Below are positions 11,308 to 23,306 of a DNA stretch of 64,000 nt, one piece after another. Source of the DNA: Megascapheus bottae (taxonomy: Eukaryota; Chordata; Mammalia; Rodentia; Geomyidae); NCBI GenBank assembly GCA_024803745.1, contig JANJXV010000020.1, positions 20,066,777 through 20,130,776 on the forward strand, in the 5' to 3' direction. The notes under the pieces are model-generated. The model was not told the origin of the DNA. It searched no databases and worked only from the letters and a program-made list of their open reading frames with translations. Position numbers and translations under genes: made by a program. Within the stretch, counting starts at the first letter, position 1. The number at the start of each line of letters is the position of its first letter.

Positions 11308-11530
11308 ATTGTGTCACACTCAGAATCCTAGCTACTTAGGAGGCTGAGATATGAGGGCCATAGTTAGAAGTCAGTCTAGACACAAAAGTCCATAAAACTC
11401 TCATTTCCAGTTACCCACCAAGGAGCTGGAAGTGGGAGCTGTGGCTCAAATATTAGAGAGATAGCCTTGAGTAAAGAAGACTGTTGAATAGTGCACAAGC
11501 CCTAAGTTCAAGTGCAGGGCCAGGCAAAAT
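11308..11530 (+). repeat. B1/dID-like dimeric SINE
   Basis: Left half: AATCCTAGCTACTTAGGAGG. Right half: GAAGTGGGAGCTGTGGCTCAA...CTAAGTTCAAGTGCAGG. The tail is a diverged TTAATTAG-type low-complexity run (11531-11568). Confidence 0.8.
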
Positions 11531-11568
11531 AGGTAATTAACTGATTAATTAGTTAATTAGTTAAATTG

Positions 11569-13380
11569 AAGACTATAAGCCAAGAACTTCCTTTAAGCTT
11601 AAAGGGGCACAGGAGTAGCATAATTTGAATCAGTAAGGAAAAGGCAAAGCCTTTAATAGCTATATTAAACACCGCTGGTGAATCTCTGTATCATTAGATC
11701 AGTTGTGAAAAGCCTATGACAATTCCAGTGCCTGCAGCATTCAAGTCTACATTGTGGCTCTAATGGCATGTTGAGCCCAGAATACTAAAGCATCAATCTG
11801 AATGTGATGCCAATTCTGAAAAAAGCAAGATTGTGAGTTAAGTTTAGGCCTTTAAATTTAATATTATAGTCCTTCTTTCATTTGTTTATATGCACTAATA
11901 AAATTTAATTAGAGTATAACTTTCCTTCAAATACCATATAAAACTTATATGATTCCTCATACATTTTTCTATTTTTATGACTTATGTTTCTATTCCAGTG
12001 TTACAAATTTTCTTTTCTTTGAGCTGCTTTTAAAGAAGTCTATGAGCAGGTTAACTGTTAAGATTCTAAACATGTTAAGTTTGTAGTTAGAATTCTAGAG
12101 ATTATCTAGAATGGTTTCCAGGTTTCATTTTTGTATCAGCAAATATAGTCACTACTTTGAATGTACAATATATTACTCTTGATTCTAAGACCACAGTAAT
12201 TAACAAAAGTGAAAACATAAATAAATAAATAAAAGCCCTGCTTTTATGAAGATATAATGGGGAAAGGAGTAAGAGCTAAGTAAAATGTCAATAGGAAATA
12301 GTAACTAGTAACTGTTATGACCGCAGAAGTAGTGGTAGGCAAATGCAGTGATAACATGCAATGTGCATATGTGAAAATGGGACCAGGTGGCTTGAAAGAT
12401 TAATTTGTAGTGTGGTAATTACCTTAAGACCACAACACAAAACAAAACATGAGAGAGGACTAGTAGACACCAGGGAAGAAAGTGTTTAAGAGCAAGAAGT
12501 AGAAAGTCCAATCTAAAATGAAATGATTGCCCTTTGCAAGGAAGCAAGAATAATAATTTCATCTGTGTCTATTCTGTGATTTATGTAATTTAGATTGGAA
12601 ACAATACTCAGTTTACAAAATGTTTATTGAAAGGGCTTAATTCTCTGCCTCACTGGATTCTCTGTCAAATAAATTCTTTACAATTTGAAATTTTGCTAAA
12701 ATAATGAAAGCTAAAATGTTTTTGATAAATCAGAGGCATAAAGTTAGGATTTATTCTGTGAAGGAACAATGGAGTTAATGTTGATGCCTGGTGTTGTACA
12801 GCATGACGGAAGATGAAAACATGCCAGCCATCTTTGACTAAAACTTCACTGGCTGTTTCTTATTTTTCTACTGACCTGCTATGATTCTCTCTTCTATCTG
12901 TTCTCTTTAACAGGCATACTGTCAGAGTATTTTTTTTCTTACCTATCCTCTGTTCTACTTTCCTAGGAAGTCTTCAGAGATTCATTTATTGACTTTCTTT
13001 CAGGCGTAGGAGAGGAAGTGTTAACCTTCTGGCCTCTTTTGGTATAAAACACGAGTTTCAACTTTCTTTTATTTGTTGTAACCAATTATACTTTGTGGTA
13101 GGGCTTCTTTTGATAATTATGATCAGATTGAAGTTGAAGAAATGTTTAAGGCCTCATTACTTTTGAAGGAGTTTTAATTCAAAACATATCTTTGAAAAAA
13201 AGCTATACATACAGGTATCATTTTAAAGCATTAAAGAGGAACAAATTTTTAAGTATATCAATTAAAACCTTTCCAAATTTTTCTGTATATTTCTCATTAC
13301 CAAAATTTCTATTTATGAAGTAGAATTAACCTTCATTCTTTTGTTTCCAAGAATGAATATACAGTATCTTATTCTTCAAA
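11569..13380. other. unique DNA with a possible ancient repeat
   Basis: About 12230-12520 (AGAAGTAGTGGTAGGC, CACCAGGGAAGAAAGTG) may be a heavily decayed old mammalian repeat. An (AAAT)n run lies at about 12216-12233. No gene recognised. Confidence 0.35.
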
Positions 13381-13656
13381 TAATGTACTATGTGAAGTTA
13401 TTTCTTTTCTCTTTTTTTCTCCTTATGATTAATCTCATGTGATTACTGTGTCTGATTTTGCTATCTGGTATATTGTATATACATTTATTTGTTTATTTGA
13501 AATAGGAAAGGGAAGGGAGAAAAGATGATTGGGAGGGAAAGGGGCCAAAAAGATGAGAACGGGTATAAAGGTTTGAGAAATAATGCATCCGATACCTGAT
13601 GAATGTAACTGTAACCCCACTATACATTATCCCGGCAATAAAATGCAATAAAAAAA
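13381..13656 (+). mobile_element. L1 3' UTR fragment (GACAATAAAATAAA-type subfamily)
   Basis: It follows the outer L1 at 3330-4010 closely: ATGTGAAGTTATTTCTTTTC, TTATTTGTTTATTTGAAATAGG, a G-rich stretch, CTGATGAATGTAACTGTAACC, then CCCGGCAATAAAATGCAATAAAAAAAG. It is 5'-truncated inside the 3' UTR. Confidence 0.85.
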
Positions 13657-13752
13657 GAGACAAGGGTATTAATGTATGTGAAGTAATGCACCTTCTATCT
13701 GGCAAATATCATGTAACCCTTCTATTAATTGCAATAAAAATATATTAAAAAA
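13657..13752 (+). mobile_element. second L1 3' end, directly downstream
   Basis: It restarts inside the 3' UTR (GGGTATTAATGTATGTGAAG, CACCTTCTATCTGGCAAATA) and ends ATTGCAATAAAAATAT plus A tail. The sequence type is the younger one seen at 24538, 25052 and 38101, so two different L1 subfamilies abut here, most simply by insertion into the first A tail. Confidence 0.8.
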
Positions 13753-13892
13753 GAAATCAAGAAATCAAGTACTTAGGTATTTTAATTCCAATTGCCACTG
13801 TAACTGTTACCTAGCTGTGCTGTCCAATTATTTAGATTCTTTAGAATTTGTTCTACATGGCCTAAAAATGTAACATAGAGTGTATGCTTAAC

Positions 13893-14143
13893 TTTTTTGT
13901 GCCAGTCCTATGTCGAACTCAAGGCCTGAGTGCTATTCCTGATCTTTTCTTTTTTTTTTTTTCCCCCTAAGCCTGGTGTTCTCTCACTTGAGTCATAGAG
14001 TGCCACTTCTGGTATTTTATGAACAGTTTATAGGAGCTATACGTTGCACAGACTTTGTACTCAGGGTCATTCAAAGTATGATCCTTAGATTTCTGCTTCC
14101 TGAATAGATATCATTATAAATGTGAGACCTCAACACCCAGCTG
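13893..14143 (-). repeat. B1/dID-like dimeric SINE, diverged
   Basis: Plus strand reads T-run, GTGCCAGTCCTATGTCGAAC, then ACTTGAGTCATAGAGTGCCACTT, and ends with a decayed B1 left half (GTGAGACCTCAACACCCAGCTG). Its middle holds an extra T/C-rich run (13946-13968). Confidence 0.75.
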
Positions 14144-15268
14144 TGATTAACTTAATTATAGTAGATATTGGGTGTTGATTGCAGAAACTGACATTGTCTA
14201 GATAAAAGAAGGTGATGCTATGCTAGGTCAGGTATGCCCACAGACCTGTTAAAAATACATGCTCAAGAGAGGAAAGAGTCAAAGACAGAAAGGTATGGAT
14301 GCTCTATATGGCGATACATCATAAAGAATGCCATTAGCGATGTTTGCTATTGTAACGTTCTTCACTCTCTTGGGCATCGCAATGAAGATGACTTCTTGGA
14401 AGGAACACTCTGGATTTACAATTGAGATCTTGGATCCCAAAACTTGGAAAAAGAACAACGAAAGTTAGGAAATTCAACTATAATGGCAGGCCAAGTGCTT
14501 ATAAGATAGAATGTAAGGGTGTCATTTCATAGTCCAGTATATCAGGAAAGGTTGTTGGGAGGACTGGATATTGGAGAGATGACTTGACATGCCAGTGTCC
14601 AAGTTCACAGTAGCCATTTTTATGTTAACCTAGAGAAAAAAGTGGAATTTGTAATTAGGAAAAATAGTGCTGTTTCCATATCGAATCAGTGTTAAAACTG
14701 CAAGAACAAGAAAGCAGAGAAGTTGCAAAAGAAGATACTGTATAAAAGAATACAGGGTGTGTTGCTTTGAATGCAATGGTTTAATAATAAGAATATAAAA
14801 GGAAATTGAAAATTGGAATAGGCTGGTCTCTAGCACTGAAAAGCAATTACTTTTGTATTTTGTTCTTTCAGAAGCAAGGATATAGAACCAATTCATAGAA
14901 ATTACTGTATAAGGAGAGGTATTTTACTTCCAACTTGGAACTAATTTCCACTTTTGCTATGTAAAATACAAATTAATAATCTAACCATAGAATGATTTCC
15001 TATCAATCTGATTATGTAAATAGGCCAAATGACTGCAATTAAAGTTTATTATAATGTATATAAAGGAAAATATTATTTCAATCTTCTCTTCTCAAGAACT
15101 TACTATTATATATAATAAACATTTCATATATCCATATTTATATATAACTATAGTGTATGTAACAATAAAACAATAACTATATATATATATAAAATATGTG
15201 TATGTGTGTATGTGTTTGTGCCTCATCTAGGATTTTAATTGAAGACCTAGGCACAGTCCCTCAGCATT
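14144..15268. other. unique AT-rich DNA
   Basis: No gene or repeat family recognised. Short (TA)n and TATG runs at 15165-15215. Confidence 0.5.
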
Positions 15269-15274
15269 GTGTGT

Positions 15275-15307
<33 letters not shown>
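15269..15307. repeat. (GT)n microsatellite at L1 3' boundary
   Basis: About 19 GT units with one interruption. It abuts the T-rich (poly-A side) end of the antisense L1 that follows. Confidence 0.95.
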
Positions 15308-15311
<4 letters not shown>

Positions 15312-16380
15312 ATTGTAATGTATAGAGGGGTTACAGTTATATTCGTCAGATAGAGGTGCATTACTTCTCACATACTGATACCCCTTCTCATGTTCTTGTC
15401 CCCATTTCCCTCCACCTCCCTCTCAACCACCTTGGTATACCCCCTTCCATTTTCTATTCCAAATACATATTCAATACATAGTTCTATACCAAATACATAC
15501 ACAATATGCCAGGTAACAAAGTTAGATACAGTAACAATATGAGATTAACCAAAGAGGGGGAAAAGAGAAGAGAAATAACATAGTACATTAAGAACAACAA
15601 TCATACAAGATAAAGCTCTTGTTTCTATATCCTGGAGATCCTTTCATTTAGCCTCATCTTATATGATCTTGTACATCTAGGTTTTGAGCTATTATAATCC
15701 TCTGCTAGGAGAGTCCTAGGTGTGTACTAATTATTATAAATGAGGGAAACTATTGTGCCTATGGTCCTTTGGGTCTGGCTTACTTCATTTAACATGATTT
15801 TTTTCCAGCTCTTTCCATTTTATTCCAAATGGGATGATGTCATTCTTTCTGACAACAGCATAGAATTTCATTGTGTATAAATACCACATCTTGTTGATTC
15901 AATCATCTCCTGAGGGGCATCTGGGTTGGATCCATATCTTTGCTATGGTAAATAGTGCTGCAATGAACATCATTGTGCTAGTGGCTTTAGTATGTCTTTG
16001 TTTCTGGATGATTGGGTAAATGCCAAGGAGTGGAATTGCTGGGTCATAAGGGAGCTTTATGTTTAGTCTTTTGAGGAACTGCCATACTGCTTTCCATAGT
16101 GGTTGAACAGGTTTACAGTCTCACCAACAGTGTAGCAGTGATACCTCTTGGCCACATCCCCATCAGCATCTGTTGTTATTAGTTTTCTTGATCCTGGCCA
16201 TTCTAACTGGAGTGAGGTGGAATCTTAGAGTTGTTTTGATTTGCATTTCTTTTATAGCCAGAGATGTTGAGCATTTCTTCATGTGTCTATAGACCACTCT
16301 TATTTCTTCTTCAGAAAAGACTCTCTTTAATTCTTTGGCCCATTTTTAATGGGATGGCTGTCTCTTTGAAGATTAGTGAA
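15308..16380 (-). mobile_element. 5'-truncated L1 (ORF2 C-terminus plus 3' UTR)
   Basis: The left edge TTTTATTGTAATGTATAGAGG is the L1 3' end in antisense, followed by the 3' UTR to about 15800. From about 15800 to 16380 it is the ORF2 C-terminal region in antisense (for example CATAGAATTTCATTGTGTAT, GAACATCATTGTGC, TTTGAGGAACTGCCATACTG). The frame is broken (the Cys-rich motif CWxGC is disrupted near 16165), so it is a dead copy truncated inside ORF2. No target duplication was resolved. Confidence 0.88.
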
Positions 16381-16555
16381 GCCCTAGCTTGACTTCCAGT
16401 CTTTTGGTAGTTTACTGGAGGTAAATGGTCCTGGTCTTTCCTGTCCAGGCTGACTTGTTTTTTAATGTTTATCTAGCTTAATCTGTTGTTATTTTATTTA
16501 CCCTGTTTTCTTTCTTCCTTCCTTCCTTTCTTTCTTTTTCTCTTCCTTTATTTCA
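16381..16555. other. short spacer ending in a CTTT-rich tract
   Basis: An unassigned 120-bp segment, then a (CTTT/CCTT)n pyrimidine tract at about 16508-16557 leading into the next L1 remnant. Confidence 0.5.
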
Positions 16556-16965
16556 GTCTTTCTTTTTTGTTATTGTGGAGGTGATATACAGAAGGGTTAC
16601 AGTTACATGAGTTAGGTAATAAGTACATTTCTTTTTGGACAATGTAAACCCATCCCTAGCTTTCTCCCCATTTTTCTCCCTTTTCCCCCTCCACAAGATA
16701 TACATTTCATTTTCTGTACAGTGACCAGTGAGTACAATTTTGTATTTGTTTGTCCTTTATTCTACTTTTTCTTTCCTCTCTTACTGTCCCAAATAAAAGC
16801 AAGCTAACATGTAAGACAAAAGGAAAAGAAAACAAAAACAACATCAGTAACGCAACTAAAATATCTCTTCTTTCCTTTTCCTTGAGTTCATATCATAAAA
16901 TACTATCAATAGAAGTTTCTATTCATTTATGGTCTACTAAACAATTTAGTGAACATGTTTTGTAG
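16556..16965 (-). mobile_element. older L1 3' UTR remnant
   Basis: TATTGTGGAGGTGATATACAGAAGGGTTACAG is the antisense of an L1 3' end related to, but more diverged than, the young copies. The same GTGATATACAG...GGGTTACAGTTACAT motif recurs at 28750. The segment continues through antisense 3' UTR to about 16960. Confidence 0.6.
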
Positions 16966-18257
16966 TCTATATATGTATGGGTCAGATATGGTGGACAGAT
17001 AAGAAGGCATTGAGACCATTTCATTGAACAGCCTTATGTTTCATCTCAAGGAAGACAGAAGTAAGCTCTTAATAGAGTTTTGTTTAATGGAAGCACTGGA
17101 CAAATAATATAAGTAATATAAGGTATGATGGATAAGGCATTTTAAGCAATTCCCATAAACAATGCTTCCACATTAAATTAGAGCATGAAATTTGTGCAGG
17201 GGAAAGATGAAGCAGCATCTTGGGTAAAATAATGAGGTATTTATCTGTTTATATGAGTGCCTGGCTACAAGTAGTTCTGGAGAAAACACATTTAGCAGCC
17301 AAGGACTGAGATTATCCAAGAGTGACAAGAAGAAGGTAAAAGTAACATTAAATAAATACAGAATTTTTAGTTATTTCTGTCTTCCAGTGAACATATTTTT
17401 TACTGTTTTGTGTAATATATATAGGATATATTTATGTAAGAGTAATAAAATATAATTATATGGAAACAGAAACATTTTTGTAAGTTTTGTTTTCATCACC
17501 ATCATACCTCTGATTTTCCATCCTACTTCATGCTTTGGAATGCGGTGATAGGACTTTCTTATAGGTATTTTCTAGCTTCCAAAGAAAAATGTATAGCCCG
17601 AATCAATATGTATACTGCTGTATGACATTAATTAGCTTACTCGTATAGGAAAAACATCTATACCAATCTGTATTTACAACTCTACAATTATATTCGATTG
17701 TGAAAATGGCCTATAATAGTCTTAATCAAACTTACATTTATATTTAACAAGGTTCTGGATTCTGAATTTTACTTATATGATTATTGCTGAGTGCAAATGT
17801 CTACTACACATTTTATTTAATTAGGACAAAATCTTAAAGGGTAGTCTCACTGTGAAAGGATTATACACAATTTAGTTAGGAACATATTATATTTTGTCTT
17901 TCCAAAGTTTAGCAAATTTCTTCTCCTAACACATGAGAATGCCTGTGTTGCCACACCCTGGCCAAAATGGCAATCACAAGCATCTTTATGGCTGTCCATA
18001 TTACAGGCTAAATGAATAGCCTATGCTTGTTTAAATTGGTATTTTGTTATTTGTAAAATAAAATGCTTTTTTGGGCTACAGCTGTCCATTTCTACTTTCA
18101 TTGTGAACAGTTTAGTTATTTTTCCATTGTTCTATGAGTTTTTTCTATATGAACAATCTAAAATTGATAATCTCACAGATTATCTCAAAGGAGTCATACA
18201 CAACACATGGCTTTTTGTTGTTGTTTTAATTCAGCTACTATGTCCTTTTATTCTTTC

Positions 18258-18260
<3 letters not shown>
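16966..18260. other. unique AT-rich DNA
   Basis: No repeat family or coding signature seen. Confidence 0.5.

Positions 18261-18327
<67 letters not shown>
18261..18327. repeat. (GT)n microsatellite on the tail side of a SINE
   Basis: More than 30 GT units, directly followed by an antisense SINE, so on the SINE's own strand this is a (CA)n tail. Confidence 0.98.
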
Positions 18328-18540
18328 GTCAGTCTTGGGTCTTGAACTCTGGTCCTGGGTGTTGTCCCTGAGTTCTTCAGCTCAAGGCTCTTGTCCTACC
18401 ACTGGAGCCACAGCCCCACTTCCCGTTTTCTGGTGGCTAATTGGAGATAAGAGTTTCATGGACATTTGTGCCCAGGCTGGAATTGAACTGCAATGCTCAG
18501 ATTTCAGCCCCCTGAATAGTAGGATTACAGATGTGAGCCT
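18328..18540 (-). repeat. B1/dID-like dimeric SINE
   Basis: GTCAGTCTTGGGTCTTGAACTC...TTCAGCTCAAGGCTC is the antisense right half. AATTGGAGATAAGAGTTTCA, CAGATTTCAGCCCCCTGA and GATTACAGATGTGAGCC are the antisense B1-like left half. Confidence 0.88.
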
Positions 18541-18555
18541 GGAAAGAATTTTATT

Positions 18556-18730
18556 TTATTTTAATTTTTTTGTAGTCCTGGACTTTTACTCAGGGCGTGA
18601 GCACTGTCCTCGGGATTTCTCAAGGCTAGCACTCGAACAAGTGCCATTTCTGGATTTTTCTGTTTATGTGGTATCGAACCTCAGTGCATGCTAGGCAGGC
18701 ACTCTTCCACTAGGCCAGATTCCCAGGCCC
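18556..18730 (-). repeat. IDL-Geo SINE
   Basis: The antisense right half (TGTAGTCCTGGACTTTTACTC...CTCAAGGCTAGC) is joined to the antisense tRNA-like half (GTGGTATCGAACCTCAGTGCATGCTAGGCAGGCACTC, CCACTAGGCCAGATTCCCAGGCCC). Essentially full length. Confidence 0.9.
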
Positions 18731-18754
18731 TGTAGGGTAATTTTTGAGGACACT

Positions 18755-18977
18755 TCTACTGGGGCTTGAACTCAAAGATTATTGGCTCTCACTTGGCTTT
18801 ATTCTGTCATTACTAGAGCTTTGCAACTTGAGTCATACCTACATACTAGCTTTATGCTGGTTAACCGAGCATAAGAATCACAAGGATTTTTCTCCCTTGC
18901 CTGGCTCTGAACTGTGGCTCTTAGATCTCAGTGTTCTGAGTAGCTAGCATATGGACTTGATCCACTGTCCCCAGTTC
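18755..18977 (-). repeat. old B1/dID-like SINE
   Basis: A diverged antisense copy: GGGGCTTGAACTCAAAGATT, ACTTGAGTCATACC, CTGAACTGTGGCTCTTAGATC and TCTGAGTAGCTAGCATATGG. Third SINE in a run of three on the same strand. Confidence 0.7.
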
Positions 18978-20541
18978 ATAAAATCATATTTCTAAAGCTG
19001 AGTTTAACTTACATGGCAGGAAGATAATATAAAGCATGATTTATATAAATATACATAGGTGAAGATGTAAAGTGCCTCTAAACCCTCTAGAACATGCCCC
19101 CGATTTCCCCTTTTCCCCAGGAAATATCTAGTGGATGTTACCCAATAAATTAACTTAACCTAGACACATTTCACTCTTCTGAAACTTCATGTAAATTTCC
19201 TCACCAGAGACACATTTTGTGACTGGTGACTTCTCTGAGCATACTTTCTCTAAGACATAGCCACCAAACAACATACTTGTGGGAGGAGAGATTCTACTCA
19301 CTAAAAGCAATGAACTTAATTGTTGTTATCTGCTAATATTTTCAAATACACAATGCTCCCATGTGAACATGCAGCTGGAATTGAGACAAATATGTTTCCT
19401 CTGTCTTACCATTCTTTAACTGCACACAGTGTTAATCAGATGTGTGGCCACATGTAAAAAAGAATTACAGTAAAATCATTATTTTCACACTTACTTTTCT
19501 TGACCAAACATTTTATGTGACAATGAAAAGAAAAGAGGAGGCTGGTATGGAGGTTAAAGTCTTGACATTTGTCCATTTTTAAATCTATGTCAGAAGTACT
19601 AACCTGTTCACTTCTTCTTTCCTAAAAGTTACCTCATTATTATTCTAAAATGGTAAATAAAGGAATGCAGCTAAGGAGGGAAAGTATGAGGAATAATTAA
19701 AATTACCAACAAAACAGAGAAATCTAAAGGCCTGTGTAATCATCAAAGCATCGGATTACTTAGTTTTTTAAATTAAAGCAAGTGCTCAGCACTCTTAAAA
19801 TTATTAGGTAATTAAATGGGCTCTGTAGTTTGACTATTTTGAAAATAATCTTGCTGATTTGGATGGTATTTTATTAATAACATCTCAAGGGGAATTAGCA
19901 GTATCTTCAAAATTAATGAAATATTAATATCCAACCAGAGAAATGCAGCTCTCTTAGCTGTGGAAAAAAGCATGACCTGCATCCTCTTCACATTCAAAGC
20001 AATGTATCTATATTTATATTTATCTTTATATTTTAAGCACGATAATGCATGCCATAGCTGAGAGTAACTTTTGATAAGAAATATAGCTTGCCTGTCATAT
20101 GTTCTTTGAAAAACCTTTCGTATTAAGCATTGCTTTGGCAATTTGATATGTTTGGGGGGAAGGGTGAATAATAATATTTCTGCTTAGTACAATGTGTAAT
20201 TTAGTTTTTCATGAAAACATAGTTCTGAAGCTACAGAGAAATAGCTAAATTGCTTTGGCTTCAAATGAGAAACAAATGCTTCATCTAGAGAATAAGGGAT
20301 GTCTCTCTTCTGGAAGAGGTATTTCTGTGTTACTATAAGGCAGAATATGAAACTCCATATAAAGTCAAGTCTTCACTCACAAAGGAAAGCGCTCTATCTA
20401 CTCCTAGGTATCATTAATATGGTGCAAAGCAGTGATTCATAAAGTGATTTGAACTCACAGATACAGAGGTGACACATGATATAACCTAAATTTGAGTGTG
20501 TAACTATAATGCTTATGATGTCAGCTAAAATTCACTATTTA
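18978..20541. other. unique DNA
   Basis: No repeat family recognised. The 109-codon minus-strand frame at 19812-20141 has no recognisable domain and sits in AT-rich DNA; I regard it as chance. Confidence 0.5.
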
Positions 20542-20764
20542 AAGGCCAGTTCTGGGGCTTGAACTCAGGGCCTGGACGCTGTCTCAGAGATTCTTTTGCT
20601 CATGGCTAGCACTATTTGAGTTACAACACCACTTCTGTCTTTTTTGTAATTGGTTTATTAGAACTAAGAATCTCATGGCCTTTCCTGCCAGCGCTGATTT
20701 TGAACAATGATCCTCAAAAATCAGCCTCCTGAGTAATTAAGAGTTAGCTACCAGTGCATGGCTT
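20542..20764 (-). repeat. B1/dID-like dimeric SINE, diverged
   Basis: Antisense right half: GGCCAGTTCTGGGGCTTGAACTCAGGGCC, CTCATGGCTAGCAC. Antisense B1-like half: AATCAGCCTCCTGAGTAATT, ACCAGTGCATGGCTTG. Confidence 0.82.
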
Positions 20765-21084
20765 GAATTGCTACCTTTAAGTTATTATATATAAAAGTGA
20801 TTTAATTAAAAAAACAAATTTTGTGTAGCTGATGGCTAAGAGTAGATGTTAAGAGAAGCTAAACAAGAACCCGAAAAATATAATAGATCCAAGTGCTTTT
20901 GTCAGATTATTAAATATGTTCTCACTGATTAATTAAAAAATGAATTAGAGACAAAAAAATCACATTTACTCTTTTTGCTTTATAGTCAACAGACATAATC
21001 AGCAAAGAGTGAGTTTCTATTCTTTAGTGCAGTTTGTTTTATTTGCTTTTTCATTTTAACATATTGTATTTACAAGCCTTTAAT
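20765..21084. other. unique AT-rich DNA
   Basis: Nothing recognised. Confidence 0.5.
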
Positions 21085-21441
21085 AGTTGTGACAAAATAC
21101 CTGAGCAAATAGTTTATAGAGAAAGGGTTTATTTTGGCCTATGATCTCAAGAGTTGTGATTAATGATTAATTACATAGCTAAATTATTTCTAGACCAAAT
21201 AATCATGGTAGCAGGGTTGCAGGAAAACAAAGTCACGGAAGAAGGTATACAGAAGAGACTATTAGAAACAAAATGCAATCTTCCAGGTCACATCCTGGGA
21301 ACTCTTTCCTCTGCCCCACCTCCAATGAGTTACGAATCCTAATGAAGTTAGAGACATCATTAGCCAATCATTTCCTCAAAGCCATCAACTAGCAACCAAT
21401 ACCCAAACCGTTAGGGTCATTTGGTATTCAAACATAACCCA
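21085..21441 (-). mobile_element. solo LTR of an old MaLR-type endogenous retroelement
   Basis: The plus strand begins GTGACAAAATACCTGAGCAAA...GGGTTTATTTTGGCC, has CTCTGCCCCACCTCCAATGAGTTACGAATCC internally, and ends GTATTCAAACATAACCC. Read in reverse it starts GGGTTATGTTTGAATAC, which fits the TGTTATGGTTTGAAT-like 5' end of mammalian MLT/MST LTRs. No internal region or intact coding sequence is present and divergence is high. Assignment is from remembered consensus features, not a search. Confidence 0.6.
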
Positions 21442-22774
21442 AGTGCCATTAAGGTGTTGGTAAAGATATAATGGAATGTTATGGAGAATCAAAAGAAATA
21501 TTTGGCTGCATGATTATATACAATGCCAAAAGTTATCATTGGTATACTATTTAGAGAAAGAATATCATTAACTATGTTTCTTTTCCTTTTAAACTATGTA
21601 TTTGTACTATCTTCTTTAAGTAGTTGCACAGAGGAGTTTTAATTCAACATGTCACTTTATGAGTGCTATCATTCTCCTGTATCTCCCCTAACCCAAACCA
21701 TGTCTCAATTTACCTGGTTCTATGTTCACATACATACAATGAATACTATGACTACATTTGCCTACCCTTCTTTTTTACTCATCCACCCCTCCCTTTTGAC
21801 CTTGCCATCCTCTAATGAAGCACATGCGCTAGTTTTCTGTTCATCAGTTTAACTCTGAAGCTAGGTTTTCAAATGCATTACATCACTGGAACCCTCCCCT
21901 ACATATTTCACAAAAAGACATTTTTAATTCATTTATTTCATTGTTGATATTTATACCACTTTGTCACATATACACCAAAGAAAGAGCAAAAGGGAAAAAA
22001 GAAAAAGAAATAAAAGGAAAGACAAAAAAACCCTTTACCAAGCAAAAATATCTATAGAAGAAGTTCTCCTAAAAATTTAGAAACACCCCCAATCTCATCT
22101 GCAGAACAAAACAGGTTAAATTATTAAAATCATGCATATATATTTTATACAAATATATATTAAAGTTCCATGAAAATAAAAATTAGCCAGTTCTATTCTC
22201 CCTGAAAAGGAAAAGTTTTCTTTAACATATTATTAATTAAAGTGGCCAATGTAGAAATATCTTACAACCTTACTTTGGGGAAAACTGTATATGTACACAA
22301 ATCGCAAAGATTCCTTAAGTTTGGAATTTAATCAATCATTTTCTTATTTATACATTTATTTTGTATGATGACGAGTGAAATTAGAAAAAATGTTAAGATA
22401 TAACTTCGAATTTATTGTCTTTGCCACAAGCTCTCAGTAAAGTAACTGAACATGTACAACATGTACATAGAAGTTTCTCGAGACTATTTGAAGTGCTTTT
22501 ATTTGTGAGCATTCCAGTTCTTTTCTGGGATTCAAACAGATTTGAGAATCTTTGAGTCTGAGAGATGTGAGAGAAGATAAAATCTGGTATGTGGAATTAA
22601 CATGCTTAGTTTTCTTGTGACATGCATGAAATTCAGAATTCCCAGTTTTACTATTGAATCATTCTCAAGGAGGTCGATTTTACCTCCTTACAAATTTGTT
22701 GCATAACAACAAATGTACTTAAGTAATATATGTGAGTTCATTATTTAATGACTACATGGTTCATTTCATTATCC

Positions 22775-22777
<3 letters not shown>
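21442..22777. other. unique AT-rich DNA
   Basis: No repeat or gene signature. The 21649-21852 open frame has no recognisable domain. Confidence 0.5.
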
Positions 22778-22825
<48 letters not shown>

Positions 22826-22856
22826 TGTGTGTATGTGTATGTGTGTGTGTGTGCAT
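22778..22856. repeat. (GT)n microsatellite with GTAT interruptions, on a SINE tail
   Basis: Nearly 40 units with a few A substitutions. It immediately precedes an antisense SINE, so it is a (CA)n tail on the SINE strand. Confidence 0.97.
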
Positions 22857-22867
22857 GTTTGCATGCA

Positions 22868-23290
22868 TGTGCCAGTCCTGGGGTTTGAACTGAGGGTTTG
22901 AGTGCCATCCTTGCAATTTTTCTCACTGCTAACCTCTATCACTTGAGCTCCACTTCCAGCTCCTTGGTGATTAACTGGAAATTTTCCTGCCCTGGCTGGC
23001 AACTTCAAACTGTAATTCTATTTTTTTTCCCAGTCCTGGAGCTTGAACTCAGAGCCTGAGCACTGTCCTTGAGCTTTTTCCTCAAGGCTAATACTTACCA
23101 CTTGAGCAACAGAGCGACTTCTGATTTTCTATGTATGTGGTACCGACGTATCGAACCTGGGACCTCGTGCCTGCGAGGCAAGGCAAGCACTCTACTACTA
23201 GGCCAAATTCCTGGGCCCTCTAACTGTAATTTTCAGATCTCAGCCTCCTGCATTGTTAAGTTTACAGGCATGAGTAACTTATGCCTGGCT
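22868..23290 (-). repeat. B1/dID-like SINE interrupted by another SINE
   Basis: 22868-23017 is the antisense right half plus part of the left half (GCCAGTCCTGGGGTTTGAAC, CCTGGCTGGCAACTTCAAACTG). The rest (TTTTCAGATCTCAGCCTCCTGC...GGCATGAGTAACTTATGCCTGGCT) resumes at 23232-23290. The gap is filled by the IDL-Geo copy at 23018-23221. Confidence 0.88.
23018..23221 (-). repeat. IDL-Geo SINE nested in the preceding SINE
   Basis: A full antisense copy: CCCAGTCCTGGAGCTTGAAC...TCAAGGCTAATAC, then GGTACCGACGTATCGAACCTGGG...GGCCAAATTCCTGGGCCC. AACTGTAATT at 23008-23017 and 23222-23231 is the target duplication, both copies being part of the interrupted SINE. Confidence 0.9.
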
Positions 23291-23306
23291 TAAAGATAGT
23301 TTTTTG

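Noticed and set aside
18103..18694. Two overlapping frames with a poly(Cys-Val) run
   Set aside because: Translation of the (GT)n tract and adjoining antisense SINEs.
19812..20141. 109-codon minus-strand frame
   Set aside because: AT-rich composition, no domain, no flanking gene signals.
22741..23008. Two minus-strand frames rich in Thr-His
   Set aside because: Translation of the (CA)n strand of a microsatellite plus SINE.
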